NCBI RefSeq assembly: GCF_024753135.1
Contig: NZ_JANUGP010000009.1
Location: forward strand, 62,001-126,000
From: Streptomyces pyxinicus
GTDB lineage: Bacteria; Actinomycetota; Actinomycetes; Streptomycetales; Streptomycetaceae
Reading direction: 5' to 3'
Length of the DNA: 64,000 nucleotides
Under the pieces are notes generated by a model that was not told the origin of the DNA, did not search any database, and worked only from the letters and a program-made list of their open reading frames with translations. How positions within the stretch are numbered: the first letter of the stretch is position 1; each line of letters begins with the position of its first letter. Both the position numbers and the translations under genes were made by a program. Below are positions 46,896-55,459 of the stretch, piece by piece.

Positions 46896-46924
46896 GCCCC
46901 CGGCGTCCACCGGACACCGGGGGC
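46896..46924. terminator. greA terminator hairpin
   Basis: GCCCCCGGCGTCC (46896-46908) pairs with GGACACCGGGGGC (46912-46924) apart from one G-T wobble, with a 3-base loop. It lies 24 bp after greA and before the convergent ABC permease. Confidence 0.85.
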
Positions 46925-46985
46925 TCTGCCGTGCCCGGCCCTCCCGGGGAGGGCCGGCCGCGTCAGACGGTGGGCCGGTGGCACG

Positions 46986-47846
46986 TCAGGCGGTGGCCGA
47001 GCGGTATTTGCGGACCGCGAGGGTGCGGAATATCGCGATGATCAGGACGGAGTAGGCCAGCGAGGCCCACACGGGATGCTGCATCGGCCAGGCCTCCGAG
47101 GTGGACCGGCCGGGATTGGCGAACAGCACCCGCGCCGCCTGGACGGTCGCGCTGAACGGGTTCCACTCCGCGATGTGCCGCAGCCACGGCGTCATGTTGC
47201 CGGTGTCCACGAACGCGTTGGACAGGAACGTCACCGGGAAGAGCCAGACCAGCCCGCCGGAGGTCGCCGCCTCCGGGGTGCGCACGGACAGGCCGATCAG
47301 CGCGCCGATCCAGGTGAAGGCGTACCCGAGCAGGAGGACCAGGCCGAAGGCGGCCACGACCTTGCCCGCGTTGGTGCTCCCGTCCGTGCCGACCCGCCAG
47401 CCCACCAGCAGGGCGACGACGGCGAGAACCAGCAGGGTGAGGGCCGTCTGCACCAGGTCGGCGAGCGTGCGGCCGGTCAGGACCGCGCCGCGTGCCATCG
47501 GCAGGGAGCGGAAGCGGTCGACGAGTCCCTTGTGCATGTCGTCGGCGATCCCGGCCCCGGAGCCGGCGGTGGCGAACGTGACGGTCTGGGCGAAGATCCC
47601 GGCCATCAGGAAGTTCTTGTAGTCGGTCGCGCTGGTGCTGGCGCCGATCTTCATGGAACCGCCGAAGACGTAGGTGAACAGCACCACGAACATGATCGGC
47701 TGGATGAGGCCGAAGATGACCATCTCGGGGATGCGCGTCATGCGGATCAGATTGCGCTTGGCGACGATCAGCGAGTCTCTGACGGATCTGCCGACGGCGC
47801 TGCCCGCCGGGGCGGCGGTGGGCACGGTCGGAGTGACGGCACTCAT
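46986..47846 (-). CDS. ABC-2 type exporter permease (DrrB-like)
   Basis: 286 residues with six membrane segments typical of ABC-2 permeases (MVIFGLIQPIMFVVLFTYVF; LTLLVLAVVALLVGW; VVAAFGLVLLLGYAFTWIG; a C-terminal helix before RTLAVRKYRSATA). ATG 47846 overlaps the ATPase stop by 4 bp, with GGAGG inside the ATPase gene. Such pairs export daunorubicin-like drugs or other lipophilic compounds; the cargo is unknown. Confidence 0.93.
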   Translation of the reverse strand: MSAVTPTVPTAAPAGSAVGRSVRDSLIVAKRNLIRMTRIPEMVIFGLIQPIMFVVLFTYVFGGSMKIGASTSATDYKNFLMAGIFAQTVTFATAGSGAGIADDMHKGLVDRFRSLPMARGAVLTGRTLADLVQTALTLLVLAVVALLVGWRVGTDGSTNAGKVVAAFGLVLLLGYAFTWIGALIGLSVRTPEAATSGGLVWLFPVTFLSNAFVDTGNMTPWLRHIAEWNPFSATVQAARVLFANPGRSTSEAWPMQHPVWASLAYSVLIIAIFRTLAVRKYRSATA

Positions 47847-48841
47847 TTCACTGCCTCCTTGTCGCTGGTCTCTGCGTCGCTCGTCTCGTCCCGCCCGGCG
47901 GTCTCGGCCACGTGTCCGGTCAGGGAGAGGAAGACGTCGTCGAGGGTCGGGCGGCGCAGCCCGACGTCGTCTATCTCGATCCCCCGGGCGTCCAGCTCCC
48001 GGATGACCTCGGCCAGCAGCTTGGCGCCGCCGGTGACGGGCACGGTGAGCTTGCGGGTGTGCTCCTCGACCGTGGTGTCGCCCTTGCCGAAGACGCGCAG
48101 CACCTCGGCGGCGGTCCCGATGTGCTCCCGCTCGTGCACCACGACCTCCACGCGCTCGCCGCCGGTGCGGGCCTTGAGCTGGTCGGAGGTGCCCTGCGCG
48201 ATCACCCGGCCGTGGTCGACCACGGCGATGTCGTGCGCGAGGTGGTCGGCCTCCTCCAGATACTGCGTGGTCAGCAGCAGGGTCGTGCCGCCGGCGACGA
48301 GTTGCTGGATGACCTCCCAGAGCTGCTGGCGGTTGCGCGGGTCGAGCCCGGTCGTCGGCTCGTCCATGAACATCACCGGCGGGGAGACCACCAGGGCCGC
48401 GGCGAGGTCGAGGCGGCGGCGCATGCCACCGGAGTAGGTCTTGGCGGGGCGGTCGGCGGCGTCGGCGAGGTGGAACTGCTCCAGCAGCTCCGCCGCTCGC
48501 GCCTTGGCTGCCTTCGCCCGCATCTGGTAGAGCTGCCCGACCATCTGCAGGTTCTCCCGGCCGGTCAGGTACTCGTCGACCGCCGCGAACTGGCCGGACA
48601 GACCGATGGAGCGGCGGACCGCGTCGGGGTGCCTCAGCACGTCCACGCCGGCGACGACAGCTCTGCCGCTGTCGGGGCGCAGCAGGGTGGTCAGGCACCG
48701 CACCGCGGTCGTCTTGCCGGCGCCGTTCGGCCCGAGCAGGCCGAGGACCGTGCCCTCGGGCACATCGAGATCGACGCCGTCCAGCGCCCTTACGTCACCG
48801 AAGGTCTTCACCAGACCTTCGGCATGGATGGCCCCTGGCAT
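47843..48841 (-). CDS. ABC exporter ATPase, daunorubicin-resistance type (DrrA-like)
   Basis: 332 residues. Walker A is GPNGAGKTT (about 37-45), the signature is YSGGMRRRLDLA, Walker B is VMFMDEPTTGLD, and the His switch is LTTQYLEEAD. The extended C-terminus with TLDDVFLSLTGH is typical of the DrrA subfamily. ATG 48841 was chosen (GGAG 6 bases upstream); GTG 48853 is possible. It forms an operon with the overlapping permease. Confidence 0.95.
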   Translation of the reverse strand: MPGAIHAEGLVKTFGDVRALDGVDLDVPEGTVLGLLGPNGAGKTTAVRCLTTLLRPDSGRAVVAGVDVLRHPDAVRRSIGLSGQFAAVDEYLTGRENLQMVGQLYQMRAKAAKARAAELLEQFHLADAADRPAKTYSGGMRRRLDLAAALVVSPPVMFMDEPTTGLDPRNRQQLWEVIQQLVAGGTTLLLTTQYLEEADHLAHDIAVVDHGRVIAQGTSDQLKARTGGERVEVVVHEREHIGTAAEVLRVFGKGDTTVEEHTRKLTVPVTGGAKLLAEVIRELDARGIEIDDVGLRRPTLDDVFLSLTGHVAETAGRDETSDAETSDKEAVK

Positions 48842-49011
48842 GTCTGTCTCCACGTCGTCGGGGACTTGTTCCGGGCCCCGGGGCTCCGGGTTCCGGGGTT
48901 CTGCGAGAAAAGGCTAGATTTGCGCGCCCGGTTCCGTCCGCCCTTTTTCGGAAGACGGGCGGATCCGGCGGCCACACGAAGACCGTAACGCGATGTATCG
49001 CGTCCCTCAAT

Positions 49012-49135
49012 GGATTTGTGGGCGGAAGGACACGAACGAGTGATCCCGCGGCCGCCCCGGCCACGGCCACGGCCCCGGCCCCGGTCTCGGCCCTCGCCCC
49101 AGCCCCCGCCCCGCCTCCGGCCTCTGGTCCCGGGC
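49012..49135. repeat. Pyrimidine-rich GGCCACGG/CCGGCC low-complexity tract
   Basis: Simple repeats such as CCGGCCACGGCCACGGCC and CCCCGGCCCCGG fill most of the gap between the ABC ATPase start and the threonine dehydratase stop. There is no gene or clear hairpin terminator. Confidence 0.5.
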
Positions 49136-50365
49136 TCAGTCGAGGACGGTGTACCCGGCGCCGCGCAGCACCCGGCCGACCTCCACGCAGTGTTCCGGGC
49201 CCTTGGTCTCCAGCTGGAGTTCCACCTCCACCTCCGTGAACCCCAGCCGGGGGTCGGTACGGACGTGGCTGACGTCCAGCACGTTGGCGTCCGCCTCCGA
49301 CAGCACGCCGAGCAGCGTCGCGAGGGCGCCGGGCCGGTCCGTCAGCCGCAGCCGGACCGCCAGATAGCGGCCCTGCGCCGCCATGCCGTGCCGCAGCACC
49401 CGCTGCATCAGGACCGGGTCGACGTTGCCGCCGGAGAGCACCGCGACGACCGGGCCCTCGAACTCCTGCGGCGCCGCGAGCAGCGCCGCCACCGGACTCG
49501 CCCCGGCCGGCTCCACGACCAGCTTGGCCCGCTCCAGGCACAGCAGCAGCGCGGCCGCCAACTGGTCCTCGCCGACGGTGCGCACCTCGTCCACCAGCTC
49601 GGAGACGATCTCGAACGGCACCACGCCCGGCCGCCCCACCTTGATGCCGTCGGCCATGGTCACCGGCTGCTCCAGCGACATCGGACGGCCGGCGGCGAGC
49701 GAGGGCGGATAGCTGGCGGCGCCCGCGGCCTGCACGCCGACGATCCTGACGTCAGGCCGGATCGCCTTGACGGCCACCGCGATACCGGCCGCGAGCCCGC
49801 CACCGCCGACCCCGACGACGACCGTGCCCACCTCCGGACACTGCTCCAGGATCTCCAGGCCGACCGTGCCCTGCCCGGTGATGATGTCCGGGTGGTCGAA
49901 GGGGTGGATGAACACCGCGCCCGTCTCGGCCGCGTACTCCTCGGCGGCGGCCAGCGTCTCGTCCACCACCTGACCGTGCAGGCGCACCTCCGCGCCGTAC
50001 TCCCGGGTCGCGCTGATCTTGGGCAGCGGGGCGCTCTTCGGCATGAACACGGTGGAGTGCACGCCCAGCAGCGAGGAGGCCAGCGCGACGCCCTGCGCGT
50101 GGTTGCCGGCGCTGGCCGCCACCACACCGGCCGCCCGCTCCTCCGGCAGCAGCCCGGCGATGCGCACGTAGGCGCCGCGCAGCTTGAACGAGCCGGTCCG
50201 CTGAAGGTTCTCGCACTTGAGGTGCACCGGCGCGCCGACCAGCCCCGACAGGTACCGGCTGCCTTCCATCGCGGTGGCCCGGGCGACGCCGGAGAGCATC
50301 TTCTGCGCTCCGCGCACATCGTCGAGGGTGACGGAACGCAGGATGTCAGCCGTGCCGTAGCTCAT
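49136..50365 (-). CDS. ilvA: Threonine dehydratase with C-terminal ACT-like domain
   Basis: 409 residues from ATG 50365. This PLP-dependent enzyme of the beta family converts threonine to 2-oxobutyrate and ammonia. The PLP lysine lies in RTGSFKLRGAY (K61), with SAGNHAQGVALA, the Gly loop VGVGGGGLAAG and VLSGGNVDP. An ACT-like C-terminal domain (about 330-409, LAVRLRLTDRPGALATLLG) suggests feedback control. It could be the biosynthetic IlvA or a TdcB-type catabolic form; the single short ACT domain leaves this open. Confidence 0.92.
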   Translation of the reverse strand: MSYGTADILRSVTLDDVRGAQKMLSGVARATAMEGSRYLSGLVGAPVHLKCENLQRTGSFKLRGAYVRIAGLLPEERAAGVVAASAGNHAQGVALASSLLGVHSTVFMPKSAPLPKISATREYGAEVRLHGQVVDETLAAAEEYAAETGAVFIHPFDHPDIITGQGTVGLEILEQCPEVGTVVVGVGGGGLAAGIAVAVKAIRPDVRIVGVQAAGAASYPPSLAAGRPMSLEQPVTMADGIKVGRPGVVPFEIVSELVDEVRTVGEDQLAAALLLCLERAKLVVEPAGASPVAALLAAPQEFEGPVVAVLSGGNVDPVLMQRVLRHGMAAQGRYLAVRLRLTDRPGALATLLGVLSEADANVLDVSHVRTDPRLGFTEVEVELQLETKGPEHCVEVGRVLRGAGYTVLD

Positions 50366-50509
50366 GACTCCAGCATCGCAGTTCACCGTCGCACACGACG
50401 GGTGTGACCAAGCTCCGAGACCGGTTCGCACAGCGCCGGTACGGCCCGGCGCCGGGCCGCGTACCCTGTCCCCCAACCTTGCAGCCCTTCATGAAGCGAG
50501 CCTCCGGCC

Positions 50510-51031
50510 ATGCCCACAACACCTGAAATGTCGATGGACATGACGACCGTCGGTGACCCTGGTCTCCTCGACACCCTCCAGCACGAGGTGGCCGTGTTCG
50601 CCCGCCGCGCCGAACAGACCCGGCTCGGCGGGGTCGGGCAGGTCCGCAACACCATGGACCGGGCCGCGTACCTGCTGCTCAACCGCCTCGACAAGGAAGG
50701 GCCGATGGGGGTGAAGGCGCTCGCGGCGAGCATGGGGATCGACTCCTCGACGGTGACGCGGCAGGTGGCGCCCCTGGTCGACAGCGGGCTCGTCAAGCGC
50801 ACCTCGCACCCGGAGGACGGCCGCGCGGTGGTGCTCCAGCTGTCCCCGCGTGGGGCCGCCCGGCTCGAAGAGGTGCGCTCGTCGCGGCGTGCGCTGATGG
50901 CCGAGCTGACCCACGACTGGGCGCCGGAGGAGCGCGAGGAGTTCTGCACGCTCCTGACCCGGTTCAACCGGGCGCTGTCCGCGCGTACGGTGCAGGCCGT
51001 CCCGTCGGTGGAGCAGCCCCCGGCCTCCTGA
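50510..51031 (+). CDS. MarR-family transcriptional regulator
   Basis: 173 residues, a winged helix of MarR type: AAYLLLNRLDKEGPMGVKAL, MGIDSSTVTRQVAPLVDSGL and the wing RTSHPEDGRAVVLQLSPRG. It is divergent from threonine dehydratase with 144 bp between the starts. The ligand and targets are unknown. Confidence 0.94.
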   Translation: MPTTPEMSMDMTTVGDPGLLDTLQHEVAVFARRAEQTRLGGVGQVRNTMDRAAYLLLNRLDKEGPMGVKALAASMGIDSSTVTRQVAPLVDSGLVKRTSHPEDGRAVVLQLSPRGAARLEEVRSSRRALMAELTHDWAPEEREEFCTLLTRFNRALSARTVQAVPSVEQPPAS

Positions 51032-51179
51032 CACCGGTCCGCTCCGCACCCTTGACCCCGGGCCGCCGCTGTCCTCATATGAGAGCGGGTCCCGCACCGT
51101 ACGGCGTTTTTCCGTCTCGTACCGGACGGGGCCGCGAGGAGCTTCGGGACGCGTCGGGGTGCTCAGGGGGTGAGGCGCG

Positions 51180-51716
51180 GTGCGTGATCGGCGGCTGTCC
51201 CACGGTGCCCGCCGGGCCCGGGAGTTCGAGGCGTTCGTCGCGGGCGCGGCCGGACGCCTGCTGCACACCGCCACGCTGCTCACCGCGGAGCCGCCGGACG
51301 CCAACCCGCGCGCGCGGCGCCTGCTGGCCCTGTCCCTCGCCCACACCTACGCCGACTGGGACCGGCGGTCGGGTGAGGATCCCTACGACGACGCCCGCCA
51401 GTACCTGGCGACGCGTTTCGCGCGCGCGATCTGGTACCGGTACGGCGGCGCTCCGGGCCGCGTCCGGCCGCCGGACCCCCGGCACCCGCTCGCCGAACTC
51501 ACGCCCCAGGAACGGCTGATCGTCGTACTGCGGCTGTACGAGGGAGTGGCCGAGGAACAGGCCGCAGCCCTGCTCGGGCTGCCCGCGGAACGCGTGCGCG
51601 CCATCTGCGCCCGCGCGGTGTCCACGCTGCTGCACCCGGCCCACCGGGCCGCCCCGCGCGGGGCGGGAGGCACGGGCCCGGTCAGCGGCGCCGGTGCGAA
51701 GGCGGCAACGCCGTGA
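51180..51716 (+). CDS. Sigma-factor region-4-like protein
   Basis: 178 residues from GTG 51180. The C-terminal part resembles ECF sigma region 4 (LTPQERLIVVLRLYEGVAEEQAAALLG with the recognition helix PAERVRAICARAV). The N-terminal half is helical, but region 2 is not obvious. It is followed by a small membrane protein, suggesting a sigma/anti-sigma-like pair. A 30-bp repeat array begins at its stop codon. Confidence 0.7.
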   Translation: MRDRRLSHGARRAREFEAFVAGAAGRLLHTATLLTAEPPDANPRARRLLALSLAHTYADWDRRSGEDPYDDARQYLATRFARAIWYRYGGAPGRVRPPDPRHPLAELTPQERLIVVLRLYEGVAEEQAAALLGLPAERVRAICARAVSTLLHPAHRAAPRGAGGTGPVSGAGAKAATP

Positions 51717-51812
51717 GAGGGGGGTCACGGGGTATCGGCGTCGTGAGACGGGGGGTACGGGGTGCCAGCGCCGCGATACGGGGGCTGAGGGGTGCCAGCG
51801 CCATGAGACGGC
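51713..51812. repeat. 30-bp tandem repeat, about 3.3 copies
   Basis: Units start at 51713, 51743 and 51773, with a partial copy at 51803. They share a GTGAGACGGGGG-type start and GGGGTGCCAGCGCC end. The first unit contains the stop codon of the sigma-like gene. Confidence 0.8.
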
Positions 51813-51870
51813 TCGCGCCGGGCGCGGAACCACGGCCCGCGTGGGGTCCGCGGCGAGCGGGCGGGGCGCG

Positions 51871-52119
51871 GTGAACCGGGCCGAGCGTGAGGGGGCGGTA
51901 CGGCGGCTCATGGAGCGGGTGTCGCCGCCGGTGCCCCTGGACGTGTACCCGGAGGCGGTACGGCGCGGCGAGCGCCTCTTGCGACGCCGGCGCCTCGCCC
52001 GCCGGGTGCTGTGGCTGCTGGCCTGCGCGGCGGTCGTGGCGTTCACGGTGTGGGCGGCGCGGACGCATCCCTGGGTGGAGCCGCCTTCGCAGACGACCCC
52101 ACCGCTCGACGGCTGGTGA
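51871..52119 (+). CDS. Small single-pass membrane protein
   Basis: 82 residues from GTG 51871. The cytoplasmic N-terminus is basic and helical (REGAVRRLMERVSPPVPLDV; RRGERLLRRRRLARRV), followed by one transmembrane helix (LWLLACAAVVAFTVWAA) and a short outside tail. It lies 154 bp after the sigma-like gene on the same strand and could act as its membrane partner; this is inference. Part of the gap is taken by the 30-bp repeats. Confidence 0.65.
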   Translation: MNRAEREGAVRRLMERVSPPVPLDVYPEAVRRGERLLRRRRLARRVLWLLACAAVVAFTVWAARTHPWVEPPSQTTPPLDGW

Positions 52120-52131
52120 GCCTGCGGCCGG

Positions 52132-53286
52132 CTAGCCGAGGGCCTGCTGCAGATCCTCCAGCAGGTCGTCGGCGTTCTCGATGCCGACGGACAGCCGCAC
52201 CAGGTCGGCCGGCACCTCCAGCGCCGAACCGGCCACGGAGGCGTGCGTCATCCGGCCCGGGTGCTCGATCAGGGACTCGACGCCGCCGAGCGACTCACCG
52301 AGGGTGAACACCTTGGCGCGGTTGCACACCTCGACGGCCGCCTCCTCGCCGCCCTCGACCCGGAACGACACCATGCCGCCGAACGCCCGCATCTGCTTGG
52401 CGGCGACCTCGTGACCGGGGTGCTCGGGCAGGCCCGGGTACAGCACGCTCGTCACGCGCGCGTGCCGGGTCAGCATGTCGGCGACCTTCGTGGCGTTCTC
52501 GCTGTGCCGGTCCATGCGCACCGCGAGGGTCTTGGTGCCGCGCAGCACCAGCCAGGAGTCGAACGGCCCGGCGACCGCGCCCATCGCGTTCTGGTGGTAG
52601 GCCAGCTCCTCGCCGAGCGTCTGGTCGGAGACGATCAGCGCGCCGCCGACGACGTCCGAGTGACCGCCCATGTACTTGGTCAGGGAGTGCACGACGACGT
52701 CCGCCCCGAGCGACAGCGGCTGCTGGAGGTAGGGCGTGGCGAAGGTGTTGTCCACCACGAGCTTGGCGCCCGCGGCGTGGGCGACCTGGGCGAGGGCCGC
52801 GATGTCGGTGATGCCGAGCAGCGGGTTGGAGGGGGTCTCCACCCAGACGGCCTTGGTGCGCGGGGTGAGCGCGGCCCGCACCGCGGCCGGGTCGCTGGTG
52901 TCGGCGACCGACCACTCCACGCCCCAGCGGGTGGCGACCTTGGCGAAGAGGCGGAAGGTGCCGCCGTAGGCGTCGTTCGGGATGACGACATGGTCGCCGG
53001 GGGTGAGGAGCGTCCGCAACAGCGTGTCCTCGGCGGCCAGGCCGGACGCGAAGGCGAGACCTCGGCGGCCGCCCTCCAGCGCGGCGAGGTTCTCCTCCAG
53101 GGCGGTACGGGTCGGGTTGGCGCTGCGGCTGTACTCGTAGCCGCCGCGCAGCCCGCCGACGCCGTCCTGCTTGTAGGTCGAGACCTGGTAGATCGGCGGG
53201 ACGACCGCGCCGGTGAGGGGATCCGCGGTGTTGCCCGCGTGGATCGCGAGGGTCTCGAAGTGCTGACTGATGTGCCTGTCGCTCAT
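52132..53286 (-). CDS. metB: Cystathionine gamma-synthase
   Basis: 384 residues. A PLP enzyme of the Cys/Met metabolism family that joins O-succinyl- or O-acetyl-homoserine and cysteine to cystathionine. The PLP lysine is in HSLTKYMGGHSD (K204), with YEYSRSANPTR and ETPSNPLLGI, typical of MetB/CGS rather than the sulfhydrylases. ATG 53286 was chosen; GTG 53292 is possible. Confidence 0.93.
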   Translation of the reverse strand: MSDRHISQHFETLAIHAGNTADPLTGAVVPPIYQVSTYKQDGVGGLRGGYEYSRSANPTRTALEENLAALEGGRRGLAFASGLAAEDTLLRTLLTPGDHVVIPNDAYGGTFRLFAKVATRWGVEWSVADTSDPAAVRAALTPRTKAVWVETPSNPLLGITDIAALAQVAHAAGAKLVVDNTFATPYLQQPLSLGADVVVHSLTKYMGGHSDVVGGALIVSDQTLGEELAYHQNAMGAVAGPFDSWLVLRGTKTLAVRMDRHSENATKVADMLTRHARVTSVLYPGLPEHPGHEVAAKQMRAFGGMVSFRVEGGEEAAVEVCNRAKVFTLGESLGGVESLIEHPGRMTHASVAGSALEVPADLVRLSVGIENADDLLEDLQQALG

Positions 53287-53386
53287 GGGCACCGAGCGTA
53301 ATGCGCCCGGCCGGATGCTGACGTCCCCCCGAGGCCGACAGGCACGGGCCGAAGGGATTTCCCTACGCGGACGGGCACCGTCATTG

Positions 53387-53398
53387 CCAAGGCCTTGG
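53387..53398. promoter_or_regulatory. 12-bp perfect palindrome upstream of metB and 53487 gene
   Basis: CCAAGGCCTTGG lies in the 200-bp divergent gap, about 100 bp from the metB start and 89 bp from the other start. It is a candidate operator; the regulator is unknown. Confidence 0.35.
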
Positions 53399-53486
53399 AC
53401 CCCGTCCTGTCATGACCAGATCCGGAGTTTTCCACAGGTCGGCGGAGGGTTGGCCAAGTGTCGGCGATGTCTGGTTCGCTTGGGGC

Positions 53487-54605
53487 ATGGCGATTCTCTG
53501 GCTGCTGATGGCGCTGCTCATGCTGAGCTTCGTCCTGCTCCCCTTCCTGCGGCGCAGGCGCGGGGCGATCGGGCTGGTCCACCCCGGCCACCCGGACGCC
53601 GCCGACCCGGCGGACTACGGCTTCGTGCGCCAGGAGGAGCTGGACCTACGCGTGCCGGGCCCGGACAAGGACCTGATGGACGTCCTGGAGCTGGTACAGC
53701 GCACAGGGGACCACCGGGCCGCGGCCCAGTTGCTGGCCGGCACCGAGGCCGAGGGCGAGCAGCGCTGGCAGCGGGTGCAGGCCTTCGCGGGCGCCGCGTC
53801 GCTGGAGCTGGCGCAGCGCCCCGGCGGGATACACGAGACACCGGGCGGCCAGTGGCTGCGCGTCTGGCGGGCCGAGCAGCCCAAGGATCCGGGCGGCGCC
53901 GCCGTCCACGCCGAGTTCCTGGTGCAGCAGGCCTGGCGTACGTCGACACCGGGCACGGACGACTTCCGGATCATCATGGAGGAGGCCCGCGACGCCTGCG
54001 CCCAGGCCGGGCTGCTGGCGCCGGGCGATCCGGTGCCGTGCGTCGTGGAGCTGTCCATCGCCCGCGGACTGTCCTACCCGCAGGCCGAGTTCGAGCAGCT
54101 CTGGCTGAAGATCCTGGACCGGGCCCCGCACCACATGGGCGCCCACCTCGCCGCGCTGCACTACTGGTGCGAGAAGTGGCACGGCTCCCGTACCCAGGCG
54201 TACGCCTTCGCCGAGGCCGCCGCGGCCCGCGCCCCGCAGGGCTCGCTGCTGGCCGCGCTGCCGCTGTTCGCGGTCTTCGAGCACCTGCCGGAAGTGAACC
54301 TGGTCACGGGTTTCTACCAGAGCGAGGTGGTCACCAAGGCGATACACGGCGCACTGCACGCGGTGCACGCGGCCCGGCCCGACGACCCGATGCTCGCGCA
54401 CGTACGGCACCTGCTGGTCTTCTTCCTGGTGCGCGCCGAGCGCTGGGCGGAGGCCATGCAGCAGCTGGTCCACGTCGACGGCCATGTGGGCGCCCTGCCC
54501 TGGACCCTGTCGGCCGACCCGGCCGCCGAGTTCGCCGTCTACCGCGCGCTGGCCGTCGCCGGCTACGAGGCCAACGGCGGCAACCCGGCGACCCTCCCCG
54601 GCTGA
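53487..54605 (+). CDS. Membrane-anchored helical-repeat protein, unknown
   Basis: 372 residues from ATG 53487, with an N-terminal transmembrane helix (ILWLLMALLMLSFVLLPFL) followed by a basic stop-transfer RRRRG. The rest is a soluble helical domain with TPR-like character (HRAAAQLLAGTEAEG; HHMGAHLAALHYWCEKWH; RAERWAEAMQQLVHVDG). I do not recognise the family. It converges on the TIGR03943 gene. Confidence 0.72.
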   Translation: MAILWLLMALLMLSFVLLPFLRRRRGAIGLVHPGHPDAADPADYGFVRQEELDLRVPGPDKDLMDVLELVQRTGDHRAAAQLLAGTEAEGEQRWQRVQAFAGAASLELAQRPGGIHETPGGQWLRVWRAEQPKDPGGAAVHAEFLVQQAWRTSTPGTDDFRIIMEEARDACAQAGLLAPGDPVPCVVELSIARGLSYPQAEFEQLWLKILDRAPHHMGAHLAALHYWCEKWHGSRTQAYAFAEAAAARAPQGSLLAALPLFAVFEHLPEVNLVTGFYQSEVVTKAIHGALHAVHAARPDDPMLAHVRHLLVFFLVRAERWAEAMQQLVHVDGHVGALPWTLSADPAAEFAVYRALAVAGYEANGGNPATLPG

Positions 54606-54655
54606 GCGGGCCGCACGACCGGCGCCGGTACGACAGTGGAGGGCGGCGGGCGGCG

Positions 54656-55459
54656 CTAGCCCAACGGCAGGGCGTCCTGGTAGCCGTTGGTCGGCCGGTG
54701 GACCTTGGTGACGGTGCGGGCATCGAGCGCGACCGGCGCGGTCCTGGTGCCGAGCTTGCCGCCCGGGTGCCAGGCTCCCGTCACCGCCACCCAGGTGTCG
54801 GCGGGCAGGGCCGGGCCGCCGTAGACCCGTACCTTCACCGACTGGGCGTCGGCCGCGCAGCAGTTGATGATGATGCGGGTCAGGTCCCAGCCGCCGCCGG
54901 CGCCCTTGCCGCGGGGCGTGACGATGCCGGTCATGCGGATGACGCGGCCCTTGAGGGACTGCGCGCGGTCCTGCTGGACCCGGCTGGTGAAGTCGGAGAG
55001 GGTCATCGGCAGCGGCGAGGTGCGCGGCAGCGGATCGAAGTCGCTGCGCGCGGCGACGGGCTTGGGCGGCTGCCGGGCGGCGGTGTAGGCGCCGAGGGCG
55101 GGCGGGGCGTAGCAGAGCAGGCTGAGCGCGGGCAGCAGGAGCAGCCAGGCGACGCGGGGCACGGCGGAGTGGTCGTGCCCGTGGCCTCCGGTCCCCTCCG
55201 TGCCGTGACCGTCGTCTCCGCTCCCCTCCTCGCCGTGGCCGTGCCCCTCGCTCCCGTGCTCCCCGTGGCCGTGGTCCCGTCGTCCCCGGTCGATGACGGC
55301 GCCGGCCAGCCCCAGCAGGAGCAGGACGGCACCGGAGGCGATCAGCAGCGGCCGCATGCCCTCCTTGACGTAGCGCAGGCACAGGTCCGTGAAGAGGGAG
55401 ACGTGCAGCAGCCCCAGACCGCACAGCACGAGCAGCCCCGCCTGAAGGATCCGCTTCAC
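54656..55459 (-). CDS. TIGR03943-family protein with His-rich loop
   Basis: 267 residues from GTG 55459, which overlaps the permease stop (GTGA). There are two N-terminal membrane helices, a His/Glu/Gly-rich loop of about 35 residues (HGHGEHGSEGHGHGEEGS and HGHDHS), another membrane segment, and an OB-like outer domain with CCAADAQ. This matches the TIGR03943 (YcgQ-like) proteins that accompany the DUF318 permeases; the His-rich loop suggests transition-metal (zinc) handling. Confidence 0.88.
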   Translation of the reverse strand: MKRILQAGLLVLCGLGLLHVSLFTDLCLRYVKEGMRPLLIASGAVLLLLGLAGAVIDRGRRDHGHGEHGSEGHGHGEEGSGDDGHGTEGTGGHGHDHSAVPRVAWLLLLPALSLLCYAPPALGAYTAARQPPKPVAARSDFDPLPRTSPLPMTLSDFTSRVQQDRAQSLKGRVIRMTGIVTPRGKGAGGGWDLTRIIINCCAADAQSVKVRVYGGPALPADTWVAVTGAWHPGGKLGTRTAPVALDARTVTKVHRPTNGYQDALPLG

